This document shows, piece after piece, positions 37,862 to 46,706 of a stretch of 64,000 bases of DNA; position 1 is the stretch's first letter, and every line of letters begins with the position of its first letter. The position numbers and the translations under genes were made by a program. Source of the stretch: CAWFPR01 sp963817635 (GTDB taxonomy: Bacteria > Acidobacteriota > Vicinamibacteria > Vicinamibacterales > 2-12-FULL-66-21); NCBI GenBank assembly GCA_963817635.1, contig CAWFPR010000014.1, forward strand, positions 62,001 through 126,000, given 5' to 3'. Under the pieces are notes generated by a model, which was given only the letters and a program-made list of their open reading frames with translations, was not told the DNA's origin and did no database searches.

Positions 37862-39851
37862 CGCCGTGTCGTTCCGGCGTGCGCTGGCGCGTGTCGTCTG
37901 GCGCGGGTGGATCGCTCACATGCTGTACGGCGCAGCCGCCGGGCTCGCCGTGGCGGGTTTGGTGCGCGCCACAGGCGCGGTGCGTCTGGCCGACTGGGGG
38001 GCTGTCGCCGCAGTCGCGGCGGTGATGGTCGCGACCCGGCGCGTGCGCACGCGGCGCCACGCGGCGGTCCTGCTCGAGCGCGCAGTCCCCGAGAGCCGGA
38101 ACGCCATCATCACCGCGGAAGAACTGCTCGCCTATCCCGACCGCGCGAACGCGCCGGTGCGGGCGCGCGTGCTTGGCGATGCGGACCGGTTCGCCGGAAT
38201 GGCGCGCGCGGCGTCCGCGCGCCCGCTCGGCAGACCCGTGCTCGTCTGCCTGGCGGCCCTCGCGACCGTGATGGCCGTCTCCCGCGTGCAGCCGGGACCC
38301 GCGAGCGGTGCGCCCGGCGTGACGCCGGGCACGCCTGGGCACGATCCGGGCGGGGTGTCGCTCCACGTCACCGTCAATCCCCCGGCCTACTCCGGCCGCC
38401 CCGCCGTTCGCGTCGTCAACCCGGATCGCGTGGACGCATTGGCCGGCAGCACCGTGCAACTCGCCATCGACGCCGATCCGGGCCAGTGGCGAATCCGCTT
38501 CGGCGGGCGTGCGCTGACGTGGTCGGCAGGTGGGACCGCGGTGATGACGTTGACGGAGAGCGGGTACTTCGCGCTGGAGCCCCTCGCCGCCGGCGCGGCG
38601 CCACGACTGGTGCCCGTTGGCGTGGAGCCCGATCGCGCGCCCGTCGTGCATATCGACGCGCCCGGGCGCGATCTGATCGTGCCCGATGCGCGGCGCACGA
38701 TTGGCATCAGCGCCGCGGCGTCAGACGATCTGGCGCTGGGATCGGTGGACCTGCGCTACACGAAGGTATCGGGCACGGGCGAGGATTTCGAGTTCGTGGA
38801 AGGCAGCCTGCCGATCGCGCTGACGCGCGAGAGCGATCGGAACTGGAAGGCGACCGCCAGCATCGGGCTGTCGTCGCTCGACCTCGAGCCCGGCGATTCG
38901 CTCGTGTACCGGGCGGTTGCCCGGGACCGGCGGCCGGGAACCCAGGGCGAAGCCTCGTCCGACACGTTCTTCATCGAAATCGCCGGCCCGGGGCAGATCG
39001 CGCTGGAGGGGTTCGATCTGCCGCCCGACCAGGCACGCTACGCGCTCTCGCAGCAGATGGTCGTCCTGAAAATCGAGCGGCTCCGCGCGCGCGAGCGGGC
39101 GCTGTCGCGCGACGCCCTCCGCGAGGCGGCGCTGGCGATCGCGGCGGAGCAGCGCGCGGTGCGCGCCTACTTCATCTTCCTGATGGGTGGCCACGTCGAG
39201 GACGAAGAGGTGGAAGCGGCGCAGTCGAGCGACATCCAGGAAGGGCGGCTCGAGAACACCGCGCGGCGCGAGATCTCGTCGGCGGTCCACCTGATGACGC
39301 GGGCCGAGCAGGGGCTCATGGCGACGAGCACGGCGACGGCGCTTCCGCCGGCCAGGTCGGCGGTGGAGGCCCTGCAGCGGGCCTTCGGGCGGAACCGGTA
39401 CATCCTGCGCACGCCGCCGTCGCGGGCGGAGATCGATCCCAGCCGCCGGCTGTCGGGGAGCCTGTCGCTGGCGTCGAGCTGGCGCCGGGAGGTGCATCGC
39501 GCCGAACCGGATGCGAGGCTCAGCCGGATTGGGACATTCCTGTCCGCGGTGTTCGCCGCCGCGAAGCGGATCTCGTCCGGCGATCCGCCTGAAGATCGGT
39601 GGTTCGCGCGCCTGGCCGAACAGGCGCTGGCGATCGATCCGGCCGAGAGCGAGTGGCAGCAGACCGCCGCGCGCCTGTCGAAGCTTGGCGAGCCGTCCGC
39701 GAAGCGACCGACGCAACGGGATTTGCTCAATCTTCTGAGCGAGGCCGTCAGGCCAGCCGTGGCGGCGTCCCTGGCGGGGCGCCACGGCCCGATTGTCCCC
39801 GGGACACCGTCCCCGCTCGAGCGGGCATGGGCGGAGGCGGCGAATCGATGA
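37851..39851 (+). CDS. Large membrane protein of the MoxR operon (DUF4175-like)
   Basis: A 666-residue protein with two N-terminal membrane helices (about 20-60) and a third hydrophobic segment (about 125-145), then a long soluble region of mixed beta and coiled coil (for example LKIERLRARERALSRDALREAALAIAAEQRAVRAYF, about 410-450). Middle repeats of Ig-like type (HVTVNPPAYSGRPAVRVVNPDRV) are seen in DUF4175-like proteins of MoxR operons. Start may be the ATG at 37851 or the GTG at 37836. I recognise the operon position, but not a function; confidence in function is low. Confidence 0.72.
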   Translation: MRPDAVSFRRALARVVWRGWIAHMLYGAAAGLAVAGLVRATGAVRLADWGAVAAVAAVMVATRRVRTRRHAAVLLERAVPESRNAIITAEELLAYPDRANAPVRARVLGDADRFAGMARAASARPLGRPVLVCLAALATVMAVSRVQPGPASGAPGVTPGTPGHDPGGVSLHVTVNPPAYSGRPAVRVVNPDRVDALAGSTVQLAIDADPGQWRIRFGGRALTWSAGGTAVMTLTESGYFALEPLAAGAAPRLVPVGVEPDRAPVVHIDAPGRDLIVPDARRTIGISAAASDDLALGSVDLRYTKVSGTGEDFEFVEGSLPIALTRESDRNWKATASIGLSSLDLEPGDSLVYRAVARDRRPGTQGEASSDTFFIEIAGPGQIALEGFDLPPDQARYALSQQMVVLKIERLRARERALSRDALREAALAIAAEQRAVRAYFIFLMGGHVEDEEVEAAQSSDIQEGRLENTARREISSAVHLMTRAEQGLMATSTATALPPARSAVEALQRAFGRNRYILRTPPSRAEIDPSRRLSGSLSLASSWRREVHRAEPDARLSRIGTFLSAVFAAAKRISSGDPPEDRWFARLAEQALAIDPAESEWQQTAARLSKLGEPSAKRPTQRDLLNLLSEAVRPAVAASLAGRHGPIVPGTPSPLERAWAEAANR

Positions 39852-41602
39852 TGAGGGCCCTGCGACTGGTCGCCGTCGCGATCGCGCTCGCGGCACTTGT
39901 CGATCCGCGCGTGTCGGTGCCACGCCGCCAGCCGCTTCCGATCGATGTGCGCATCGGGCGGTCTCCGTCCGATCCGGACGGGACACACGCGGCACGGGTC
40001 CGCGAGGCGGTGATCCATCGGTTGGGGTCCGCGATCGTGCCCGATGCCCGGCGTGCGCGCGCGGTGATCGCCATCGGCGGCGGGTTGCGTCCTGGCGAGG
40101 TCGCCGACGGTGTGCCGATTTCCGTCATCTCAGTCGAGCCCGCGAGGCCGCAATGTGCGGATTGTCGAGGCGAAGACGACGGCACTCGTGACGGCGGGCC
40201 GGCCCGCCGTCGTCGCCGTGACGCTCCAGGGCGACGCGGTGGGGGGCGAACGTTCGGTCGTCGTGCTCGAGCAGGACGGCGTGGAGATCGCGCGGGCGGT
40301 ACATGCGTGGAGTACCGATGATGAGCGCGGGGCCGTGCAGCTGACGTACGCGCCCGCCGAATCGGGACTGTCGGTGCTTCGCGTGCGCGCGCTGCCTGTG
40401 CGCGGGGAGACGACCGAGGACGACAACGTGGCCGACGTCGGCGTGCGCGTCGTTGCCCGCGCGTGGCGCGTGCTGACGTGGGCGCCGCGTCCCTCATGGA
40501 CCGTGGCCTTCGTGCGGAGGGCGCTCGAGGCGGATGCCGCGTTCGACGTCTCGGCGCTGACGCGAAGCTCCCGCGGCCTCGAGACGCGCTCGGGCACGGC
40601 CCCGGCCAGGCTGACCGCGGACGCCCTCGCGCCGTTCGACATCGTGATCGCCGGCGCGCCGGAGGAACTGGATTCGACGCGAGGTCGAGGCGCTCGACAC
40701 GTTCGTCCGCGACCGGGGTGGCGCGGCGGTGTTCCTGCCCGACCGGCCGCCGTCGGGCGCCTATCGATCGCTCCTGCCGCAGACGCGGTTCGACGAAATG
40801 CTGCTGGCACAGGCCGCGTCGCTCACGGCAGCCGGCGGTGCCGGATTCCGCGCCTCGGAGTTCGCGCTGCCGTCCGGCACGCCCGTGCACGGCGCTGCCG
40901 TCGCCACGGTTGCGCAGGGAGGCCAGGCGCGCCCGGCTGTCGTGTCCTGGACGAGAGGCGCCGGCCTCGTGGTGTTTTCGGGCGCCCTGGACGCGTGGCG
41001 CTTTCGGGGCGATCCCGGCGGGGGCTTCGCGTCGTTCTGGACCGCGCTCGTCGCGGAACTCGCGGGCCAGTCGCCGCCGCCCCTGTCCGCCTCGGTCGAT
41101 CCGCCGTACGCCGCACCTGGGGATCCCCTGACCGTCCGTGCCAGGTATCGCGCGACCGAACTGGTGACGGCGGGGGAGACGACACGCGTTCCTGCCGTGC
41201 GGGCCGAAATCGTGGCGGCGGACGGACGGGCGACGGCGCTTCGCCTGTGGCCCGGCGCGGGCGCGGGCGAGTATGCAGGCTCGATCGAAGCGCCGTCGGC
41301 CGGTCGGTACGATGTGCGCGTGTCGAGCGAGGCCGGAGCGGTGGCGGATGTCCCGCTGGTCGTTGCCGCCGGGGCGCGCACGCGCCGTCTCGCGCCGGCC
41401 CTCGGGTGGCTCGCGCGGGCAAGTGGCGGCCTCGCGGTGAACGCCTCGGACACCCACGAGGTCGAGGCCGCCATTCGCGCACTCCCGCGACCTGCCGAAC
41501 TCGTGCAGGTGTACCCGATGCGCTCCGGCTGGTGGATCCTTCCATTTGCCGGCGCGCTCGTGCGGCGAGTGGGCCCTGCGCCGCCGAAAGGGGTTACGCT
41601 AG
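39848..41602 (+). CDS. Membrane protein closing the MoxR operon (three frameshifts)
   Basis: Probably about 583 residues when repaired. The ATG at 39848 overlaps the previous stop (ATGA) and starts with a hydrophobic segment (LRLVAVAIALAALVDPRV). The reading frame changes three times, and each time removal of one base restores it: near 40151 (EPARP then NVRIVEAKTTALV), near 40681 (ELDST then EVEALDTFVRDRGGAAVF), and near 41560 (FAGAL then CGEWALRRRKGLR, stop at 41600-41602). The middle has Ig-like and vWA/glutamine-amidotransferase-like pieces, as in BatA-type membrane proteins that end with a cytoplasmic RRRKG tail. It ends 6 bp before xerD. Confidence 0.75.
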
Positions 41603-41608
41603 GGGCGC

Positions 41609-42487
41609 GTGATCGATCAGTATCTGACCTACCTGCGCGACGTGCGCCGCATGTCCGGGAACACCGTGGAGAGTTATGCGCGCGATCTGGCTGCGCTCGG
41701 CGTGTTCGCCGACGCGCGCGGGCGTGAGCCGCAGGCGCTCGACCGCAAGGATCTCGAGGCCTTCGTCCGGCAGATGATGACCTCCGGGCTCGCGCCGCGG
41801 TCGGTGGCGCGAGCGGTCGCCTGCGTGCGCGGGTTCTACAAGTTCGTCGCCCAGGAACGGCGGCAGGACCACAGCCCCGCCGATGACCTCCATCCGCCCA
41901 GGGCGTGGCCGGCGCTGCCGAAGTTTCTCAGCCTCGACGAAGTGGATCGGCTGCTCGGCCAGCCCGATACATCCACGCCGCGCGGCCTGCGAGACAAGGC
42001 GCTGATCGAGGTGCTCTACGCGACCGGGCTGCGGGTGTCGGAGCTCGTCGCGCTGCGCGCCGGCGATCTCAACCTGGAGGACGGCTACCTGACCTGCATC
42101 GGCAAGGGAGACAAGGAACGGATGGTGCCGCTCGGTCACGAGGCGGCCGACTGCGTCCGCCGCTACCTGCTGGAGGGCCGGCCGCACCTCGTGCGACGGC
42201 GAACCTCGCCGTGGCTGTTCGTGAACGCGCGGGACGGAGGGCCGCTTTCGCGGATCGGCTTCTGGAAGGTCCTGAAGGCGTATGGCGTCCAGGCCGGCAT
42301 TTCGCGTCCGATCAGCCCGCACGTCCTGCGCCATTCCTTCGCGACGCACCTGCTCGACCGGGGTGCCGATCTCCGCATGATTCAGGTGATGCTGGGGCAT
42401 GCCGACCTCTCGACCACGCAGATCTACACGCATGTCCTGGAAGCGCGCCTGCGAACGGTGTACGACAAGTTCCATCCGCGCCGGTAG
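41609..42487 (+). CDS. xerD: Site-specific tyrosine recombinase XerD
   Basis: A 292-residue recombinase that, with XerC, resolves chromosome dimers at dif. The N-terminal SAM-like domain (about 1-85) and catalytic domain (about 105-285) have the full active site: Arg142 (GLRVSEL), His238 and Arg241 (HVLRHSF), His264 (GHADLSTT) and nucleophile Tyr273 (IYTH). GTG start at 41609 follows 6 bp after the MoxR operon. Length is typical of XerD rather than an integron or phage integrase, although XerC cannot be fully excluded. Confidence 0.93.
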   Translation: MIDQYLTYLRDVRRMSGNTVESYARDLAALGVFADARGREPQALDRKDLEAFVRQMMTSGLAPRSVARAVACVRGFYKFVAQERRQDHSPADDLHPPRAWPALPKFLSLDEVDRLLGQPDTSTPRGLRDKALIEVLYATGLRVSELVALRAGDLNLEDGYLTCIGKGDKERMVPLGHEAADCVRRYLLEGRPHLVRRRTSPWLFVNARDGGPLSRIGFWKVLKAYGVQAGISRPISPHVLRHSFATHLLDRGADLRMIQVMLGHADLSTTQIYTHVLEARLRTVYDKFHPRR

Positions 42488-42592
42488 AATCGTCGCCAGC
42501 ACCGGGCGCCGGGCGAGAGAAACTCTCAGGCCGTTCGCTCGTCTTAGGTAGCAGAGGCGCAGTTCGCGCCGTCATCCAGATGTGAGGCACCG

Positions 42593-42853
42593 ATGGAACG
42601 CACGTTGTGGGAGAAGATCGAAGGCACGACCGACCAGATCCTGGCGCAGATCAAGAAGCTGGTCGCCGAGGGCAATGTCCGGCGCATCGTGGTCAAGCAC
42701 CACGGGCAGACCGTCGCCGAGTTCCCGCTGACGGCCGGCATCATCGGCGTGGTGCTGGCGCCGGTGGCCGCCGCCATTGGCGGCTTGACAGCGGTGCTGA
42801 CCGAGTGCAGTATCGAAGTGGAGAAAGTCGTTCCGGACGTTCCGGAGCAGTGA
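42593..42853 (+). CDS. DUF4342 domain-containing protein
   Basis: An 86-residue protein. It begins MERTLWEKIEGTTDQILAQIKKLVAEGNVRRIVVKH, the DUF4342 signature, and continues with a hydrophobic segment ELTAGIIGVVLAPVAAAIGGLTAVL (about 45-70), which may be a membrane-contact helix. Function is unknown. An unusual point is the strong match of the preceding gap (42521-42530, AACTCTCAGG) to a motif of the glycine riboswitch, discussed as a rejected idea. Confidence 0.85.
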   Translation: MERTLWEKIEGTTDQILAQIKKLVAEGNVRRIVVKHHGQTVAEFPLTAGIIGVVLAPVAAAIGGLTAVLTECSIEVEKVVPDVPEQ

Positions 42854-42875
42854 AGGCCCGGAAAGTCAGGTCGTC

Positions 42876-43106
42876 ATGGCCCCCCAGCCGCCGCCGGTTC
42901 AGTCAGCGATTGCGGTGCGCGTTCGCGGAGAGTTCAACGAGATGCCAGGGTTGTGCCTGACACTTCAGCAGGCACAGCGGCTTTGGGCAACCGACTGCGC
43001 CACGTGCGCGGCGGTGCTCGACGGCCTCACATCGGAGGGTTTCCTTCGGCACAGCGCCGCGGGCCTCTATGTTCGGTCGGACCTTCCAACCCTGATCGCC
43101 GCCTGA
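42876..43106 (+). CDS. Small predicted winged-helix-like protein
   Basis: A 76-residue protein. The region MPGLCLTLQQAQRLWATDCATCAAVLDGLTSEGFLRHSAAGLYVRSD (about 23-70) has the layout of a small winged helix: helix, helix (recognition-like), and a beta wing, often seen in short Acidobacterial regulators. No firm family. It is 22 bp after DUF4342 and ahead of metK. Confidence 0.65.
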   Translation: MAPQPPPVQSAIAVRVRGEFNEMPGLCLTLQQAQRLWATDCATCAAVLDGLTSEGFLRHSAAGLYVRSDLPTLIAA

Positions 43107-43160
43107 GGCGTTTCACTGTTGCCCAGATCCTCTCAAAACTGCTACCCTTAGCGGTTTGGT

Positions 43161-43276
43161 GCGCCCCGCCGCCCGGGTGGGGCGCCTGCTTCCTCGGACA
43201 ATCCGAGCAAGTTCTAACGTCGCCGCGCTGAGGCCGGAGCCGGATGGCCGGAGCGTGCCCGCGCGGGCACAAGGAG
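43161..43276 (+). promoter_or_regulatory. Structured metK leader with a perfect 16-bp palindrome
   Basis: The 180-bp gap before metK can form two stems: a GC-rich hairpin at about 43167-43192 (GCGCCCC / GGGGCGC) and a perfect palindrome GTGCCCGCGCGGGCAC at 43255-43270, which abuts the ribosome-binding site AAGGAG (43271-43276). The second stem could bury the site. No match to the SAM-I, SAM-II or SAH riboswitch core could be made by eye. Confidence 0.45.
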
Positions 43277-43286
43277 CTCGACACGC

Positions 43287-44441
43287 ATGAGCCGCAAGGG
43301 CCGTTACCTCTTCACGTCCGAGTCGGTGACCGAGGGCCATCCCGACAAGATCGCCGACCAGATTTCCGACTCCATTCTCGATGCCATCCTCACACAGGAT
43401 CCCGTGGGCCGCGTGGCCTGCGAGACCCTGGTGACCACCGGGCTCGCGATCATCGCCGGTGAAATCACGACGAGCTGCTACGTCGATTTCCCGAAGATCG
43501 TGCGCGAGACCATCAAGGATGTGGGCTACACCCGCGCAAAATTCGGCTTCGACTCCGAGACCTGCGCCGTGCTGTCGTCGATTCACGAGCAGTCACCCGA
43601 CATCGCGCAGGGCGTGGATCCGGGCGGCGCCGGCGACCAGGGGCTGATGTTCGGCTACGCGTGCACCGAGACCGAGGAGCTCATGCCGATGCCGATCATG
43701 CTCGCGCACAAGCTCGTCAAGGGGCTGTCGTGCGCACGGCGCGACGGCGTGCTGGAGTATCTCCGTCCCGACGGCAAGTCGCAGGTGTCGGTCGAGTACG
43801 ACGGCCACAAGCCGGTGCGCGTCGACACGGTCGTCGTGTCCACCCAGCACAGCTCGCTCGTGTCCAACGACACGCTGCGCGAGGACATCATCGACAAGAT
43901 CGTCAGCCGCGTGATTCCCGCCGAGATGATGGATGCGAAGACGCGCGTCCTGATCAATCCCACGGGCCGGTTCGTCGTCGGCGGTCCGCACGGCGACGCG
44001 GGCGTCACCGGCCGCAAGATCATCGTCGACACCTACGGCGGATCGGCACCGCACGGCGGTGGCGCCTTCTCCGGCAAGGACCCGACGAAGGTGGACCGCT
44101 CGGCCTGCTACATGGCGCGCTACGTCGCCAAGAACGTCGTGGCGGCCGGCCTCGCGGAACGCTGCATGGTCCAGCTCGCCTACGCGATTGGCGTGGCCGA
44201 GCCGGTGTCGGTGCTGATCGACACGTTCGAGACCGGCGTCGTGCCGGACGACAAGATCAGCGACATCGTCCGCGCGCACTTCAAGCTGACGCCGCGCGGC
44301 ATCATCGAGGCCCTCGACCTGCGCCGCCCGATCTACAAGAAGACCGCCGCGTTCGGGCACTTCGGCCGCACCGAGCCGGAATTCACCTGGGAGCGCACCG
44401 ACAAGGCTAACGCCCTTCGCGCCGACGCGGGAGTCAAGTAG
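43287..44441 (+). CDS. metK: S-adenosylmethionine synthase
   Basis: A 384-residue enzyme that makes S-adenosylmethionine from methionine and ATP. It has the ATP-binding motif SESVTEGHPDKIADQISD, the flexible GDQGLMFGYA loop, and the GGGAFSGKDPTKVDRSACY motif (substrate and phosphate binding). Length is full for the family. Start ATG 43287 is preceded by AAGGAG. The leader and a downstream hairpin suggest transcript-level control, unverified. Confidence 0.97.
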   Translation: MSRKGRYLFTSESVTEGHPDKIADQISDSILDAILTQDPVGRVACETLVTTGLAIIAGEITTSCYVDFPKIVRETIKDVGYTRAKFGFDSETCAVLSSIHEQSPDIAQGVDPGGAGDQGLMFGYACTETEELMPMPIMLAHKLVKGLSCARRDGVLEYLRPDGKSQVSVEYDGHKPVRVDTVVVSTQHSSLVSNDTLREDIIDKIVSRVIPAEMMDAKTRVLINPTGRFVVGGPHGDAGVTGRKIIVDTYGGSAPHGGGAFSGKDPTKVDRSACYMARYVAKNVVAAGLAERCMVQLAYAIGVAEPVSVLIDTFETGVVPDDKISDIVRAHFKLTPRGIIEALDLRRPIYKKTAAFGHFGRTEPEFTWERTDKANALRADAGVK

Positions 44442-44483
44442 CGCCCGCCTACCGGTCAGCATCACCCTGAAGGCCGGCCGCAG

Positions 44484-44503
44484 CTTCCGGCTTCAGCCGG
44501 AAG
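44484..44503. terminator. Stem-loop after metK
   Basis: CTTCCGGC-TTCA-GCCGGAAG, a perfect 8-bp stem with a 4-base loop, 43 bp after the metK stop. No T-run follows, so it may be a transcript-end hairpin rather than an intrinsic terminator. Confidence 0.5.
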
Positions 44504-44522
44504 TCGGGTACGCTGCCAGAGC

Positions 44523-46127
44523 ATGCGCAGACTCATCATGACAACGGCGGCCCTGATGGCCGCCGTTGTCGTTTTCCTGCTCGCGACCCTCCCGTCGAAT
44601 CCTGTCCAGGTGGCGTGGACGGGCGACCCATCCATCCCGGCGCGCACGGTGGTGGGCGCCTATCACGTGCACACCTCCCGCTCGGACGGCGCCGGCGATC
44701 GGGCGGCGGTCGCGTCCGCCGCGCGTCGCGCCGGGCTCCAGTTCGTGATCATCACGGATCACGGCACCGGCATGGCGATGGAGGCGCCTGCCTACCTCGA
44801 CGGGATCCTGTGCATCGACGGAGCGGAGATCAGCACGAACGGCGGCCACTACGTCGCGCTCGGCATGGCGAGGGCGCCGTACCCGCTCGGCGGCGAGCCG
44901 TCGGCGGTGGTCGAGGACGTCGCGCGGCTCGGCGGCTTCGGCGTCATCGCCCATCCGGACTCGCCGAAAGCCTCGCTGGCCTGGTCGGATTGGAGCGTGC
45001 CGTTCGACGGCATCGAATGGATGAACGCGGACAGCGAATGGCGCAACGAGTCGCGCGTCCGGCTGGCGCGGGTGCTGTTCGACTATCTGTTCCGCCCGGG
45101 GCCGGCGATGGCCTCGGTGCTCGATCGGCCAACCTCGACGCTCGCGCGGTGGGACGCCCTGACGACACGGCGTCGCGTCGTCGCGCTGGCCGGGCACGAT
45201 GCGCATGGCGGTGTGGGCACGACGGCGGAAGATGGCGCCAGGCGCCGCATCGGCGGGGTGCCGTCTTACGACGCGAGCTTCCGGGCGTTCACGACGCGCG
45301 TCGTCCTCGACCAGCCGCTACGGGGTGACGCGGCGGCCGACGCGAGCGCCGTGCTGGCGGCCATCCGCGCGGGCAACGTCTTCACCACGATCGACGCGCT
45401 GGCGGGGCCCGGATTCCTCGACTTTCGTCGAACCGACAGAGGGGCGGTCGAACTGACGGCCTCCACGCCCCCCGGAGCGCAGGTCGTCCTGCTGCACAAC
45501 GGAGAAGAGGTGGACGCGGCCAGCGTGGACTGGACCCGGGCATCCGGGGCCTACCGGGTCGAAGTGCGGCTCGCTCGCGCGCCTGGCGACCCGCCGATCC
45601 CCTGGCTCGTCGGCAATCCCCTGTATTTTCTCGACGCGGAGCCGCCACCGCCCCCGCCAGCGCCGCGATCGTATGTGCCGGCCGATTTCAGCTGGCACGT
45701 CGAGAAGTCGCTGGGCTCCGACGGGGACCTCGCCGGCAGCGAACAGGAGATCGCGATTGACTACCGCTTGCGGGCAGGGGAGAGGGCCAGCCAGTTCGTG
45801 GCGCTGGCCGGCGATTTCCGCCAGCCGCGCCAGCCGGGCAGCGTGCTGGCCTTCGAGGGATGGGCATCGCGGCCGATGCGCGTGTCCGTCCAGCTCAGGT
45901 ACCCGGTTGATGGCGGCGACGCGCGGTGGGCGCACTCGGTCTATCTGGACAGGACGTCCCGCCACATCGTCATCCCGCTCGACGAGATGGTGCCGGTCGA
46001 TCAGCAGGCGGGAGGACCGCCGCCGATCGTCCAGGCGCGCTCGCTCATCTTCGTGGTGGACCTGGTGAACGCCCTGCCGGGGTCGAGCGGCACCTTCAGC
46101 GTCTCACACGTCTCGCTCGCGCGCTGA
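44523..46127 (+). CDS. Exported PHP-domain metal-dependent phosphoesterase-like protein
   Basis: A 534-residue protein with an N-terminal membrane segment or uncleaved signal (about 6-25). The PHP domain (about 42-310) has the metal-site residues AYHVHTSRSD (His48, His50), IITDHG (Asp79, His80), IAHPD and AGHDAHG, the pattern of a polymerase/histidinol phosphatase-type site. A C-terminal beta region (about 320-530) holds a Pro-rich linker PPPPPPAPRSY and a beta-sandwich-like domain. Being outside the cytoplasm makes a housekeeping phosphatase unlikely; substrate is unknown. The last 32 bp overlap the convergent GntR gene. Confidence 0.86.
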   Translation: MRRLIMTTAALMAAVVVFLLATLPSNPVQVAWTGDPSIPARTVVGAYHVHTSRSDGAGDRAAVASAARRAGLQFVIITDHGTGMAMEAPAYLDGILCIDGAEISTNGGHYVALGMARAPYPLGGEPSAVVEDVARLGGFGVIAHPDSPKASLAWSDWSVPFDGIEWMNADSEWRNESRVRLARVLFDYLFRPGPAMASVLDRPTSTLARWDALTTRRRVVALAGHDAHGGVGTTAEDGARRRIGGVPSYDASFRAFTTRVVLDQPLRGDAAADASAVLAAIRAGNVFTTIDALAGPGFLDFRRTDRGAVELTASTPPGAQVVLLHNGEEVDAASVDWTRASGAYRVEVRLARAPGDPPIPWLVGNPLYFLDAEPPPPPPAPRSYVPADFSWHVEKSLGSDGDLAGSEQEIAIDYRLRAGERASQFVALAGDFRQPRQPGSVLAFEGWASRPMRVSVQLRYPVDGGDARWAHSVYLDRTSRHIVIPLDEMVPVDQQAGGPPPIVQARSLIFVVDLVNALPGSSGTFSVSHVSLAR

Positions 46128-46542
46128 GGACGGTCCGCGCCTCTCGCGCGTCGCCATCCCCAGCCCGGGAAGCCTGCGGCGCGATGTCCTGCAGCGCAGT
46201 AATGATGTCGCTCGCCAGCAGCCCGTGCCGGAACCCCTCGCGCATCGCTCGCCCGGCGATCTGACGCGCAACGGCGGCGCGCCGCTCCCGGCTATCTTGC
46301 CTGACAGTGGGGGAGACGAACGTCCCCGTGCCGCGCCGGACGTACACCACGCCGTCGCCTTCGAGCGTGCGATAGGCGTGCTGGACCGTGTTCGCGTTCA
46401 CCCGCAGCTCGTCCGCGAGCTTGCGCACGGCGGGCAGGGGAGCGTCCGGCTTCAGCTGCCCGACGGCCACCGCCCGGCGAACCTCATCCGCGATCTGGCG
46501 GAACACGGGCCTGGGATCGTCGGCATCGATGTCGATCAGCAC
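46096..46542 (-). CDS. GntR-family regulator, YtrA subfamily
   Basis: A 148-residue regulator, short as usual for the YtrA subfamily: a winged helix-turn-helix (about 10-80, PVFRQIADEVRRAVAVGQLKPDAPLPAVRKLADELRVNANTVQHAYRTLEGDG) and a short C-terminal dimerisation helix. Start is a GTG at 46542. YtrA regulators normally precede an ABC transporter operon, which is absent: the gene ends inside the PHP gene on the other strand. An inverted repeat lies just upstream of the start, so autoregulation is likely. Confidence 0.93.
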   Translation of the reverse strand: MLIDIDADDPRPVFRQIADEVRRAVAVGQLKPDAPLPAVRKLADELRVNANTVQHAYRTLEGDGVVYVRRGTGTFVSPTVRQDSRERRAAVARQIAGRAMREGFRHGLLASDIITALQDIAPQASRAGDGDAREARTVLSARARRVRR

Positions 46543-46552
46543 ACTTAGTATT

Positions 46553-46580
46553 CTAGCACACTAGTGTAATAGTGTACTAG
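46553..46580. promoter_or_regulatory. Likely operator of the YtrA-type regulator
   Basis: Inverted repeat CTAGCACACTA (46553-46563), 6-bp spacer, TAGTGTACTAG (46570-46580). The arms pair at 10 of 11 positions. It lies 11 bp upstream of the regulator's GTG and is AT-rich against the local background. Confidence 0.72.
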
Positions 46581-46593
46581 TAGTGATAGCCCT

Positions 46594-46698
<105 letters not shown>

Positions 46699-46706
46699 AG
46701 AGCCCC

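Noticed and set aside
42488..42592. AACTCTCAGG at 42521-42530 resembles the core of a glycine riboswitch
   Set aside because: The rest of the aptamer is missing, the gap is only 105 bp, and the downstream DUF4342 gene has no link to glycine.
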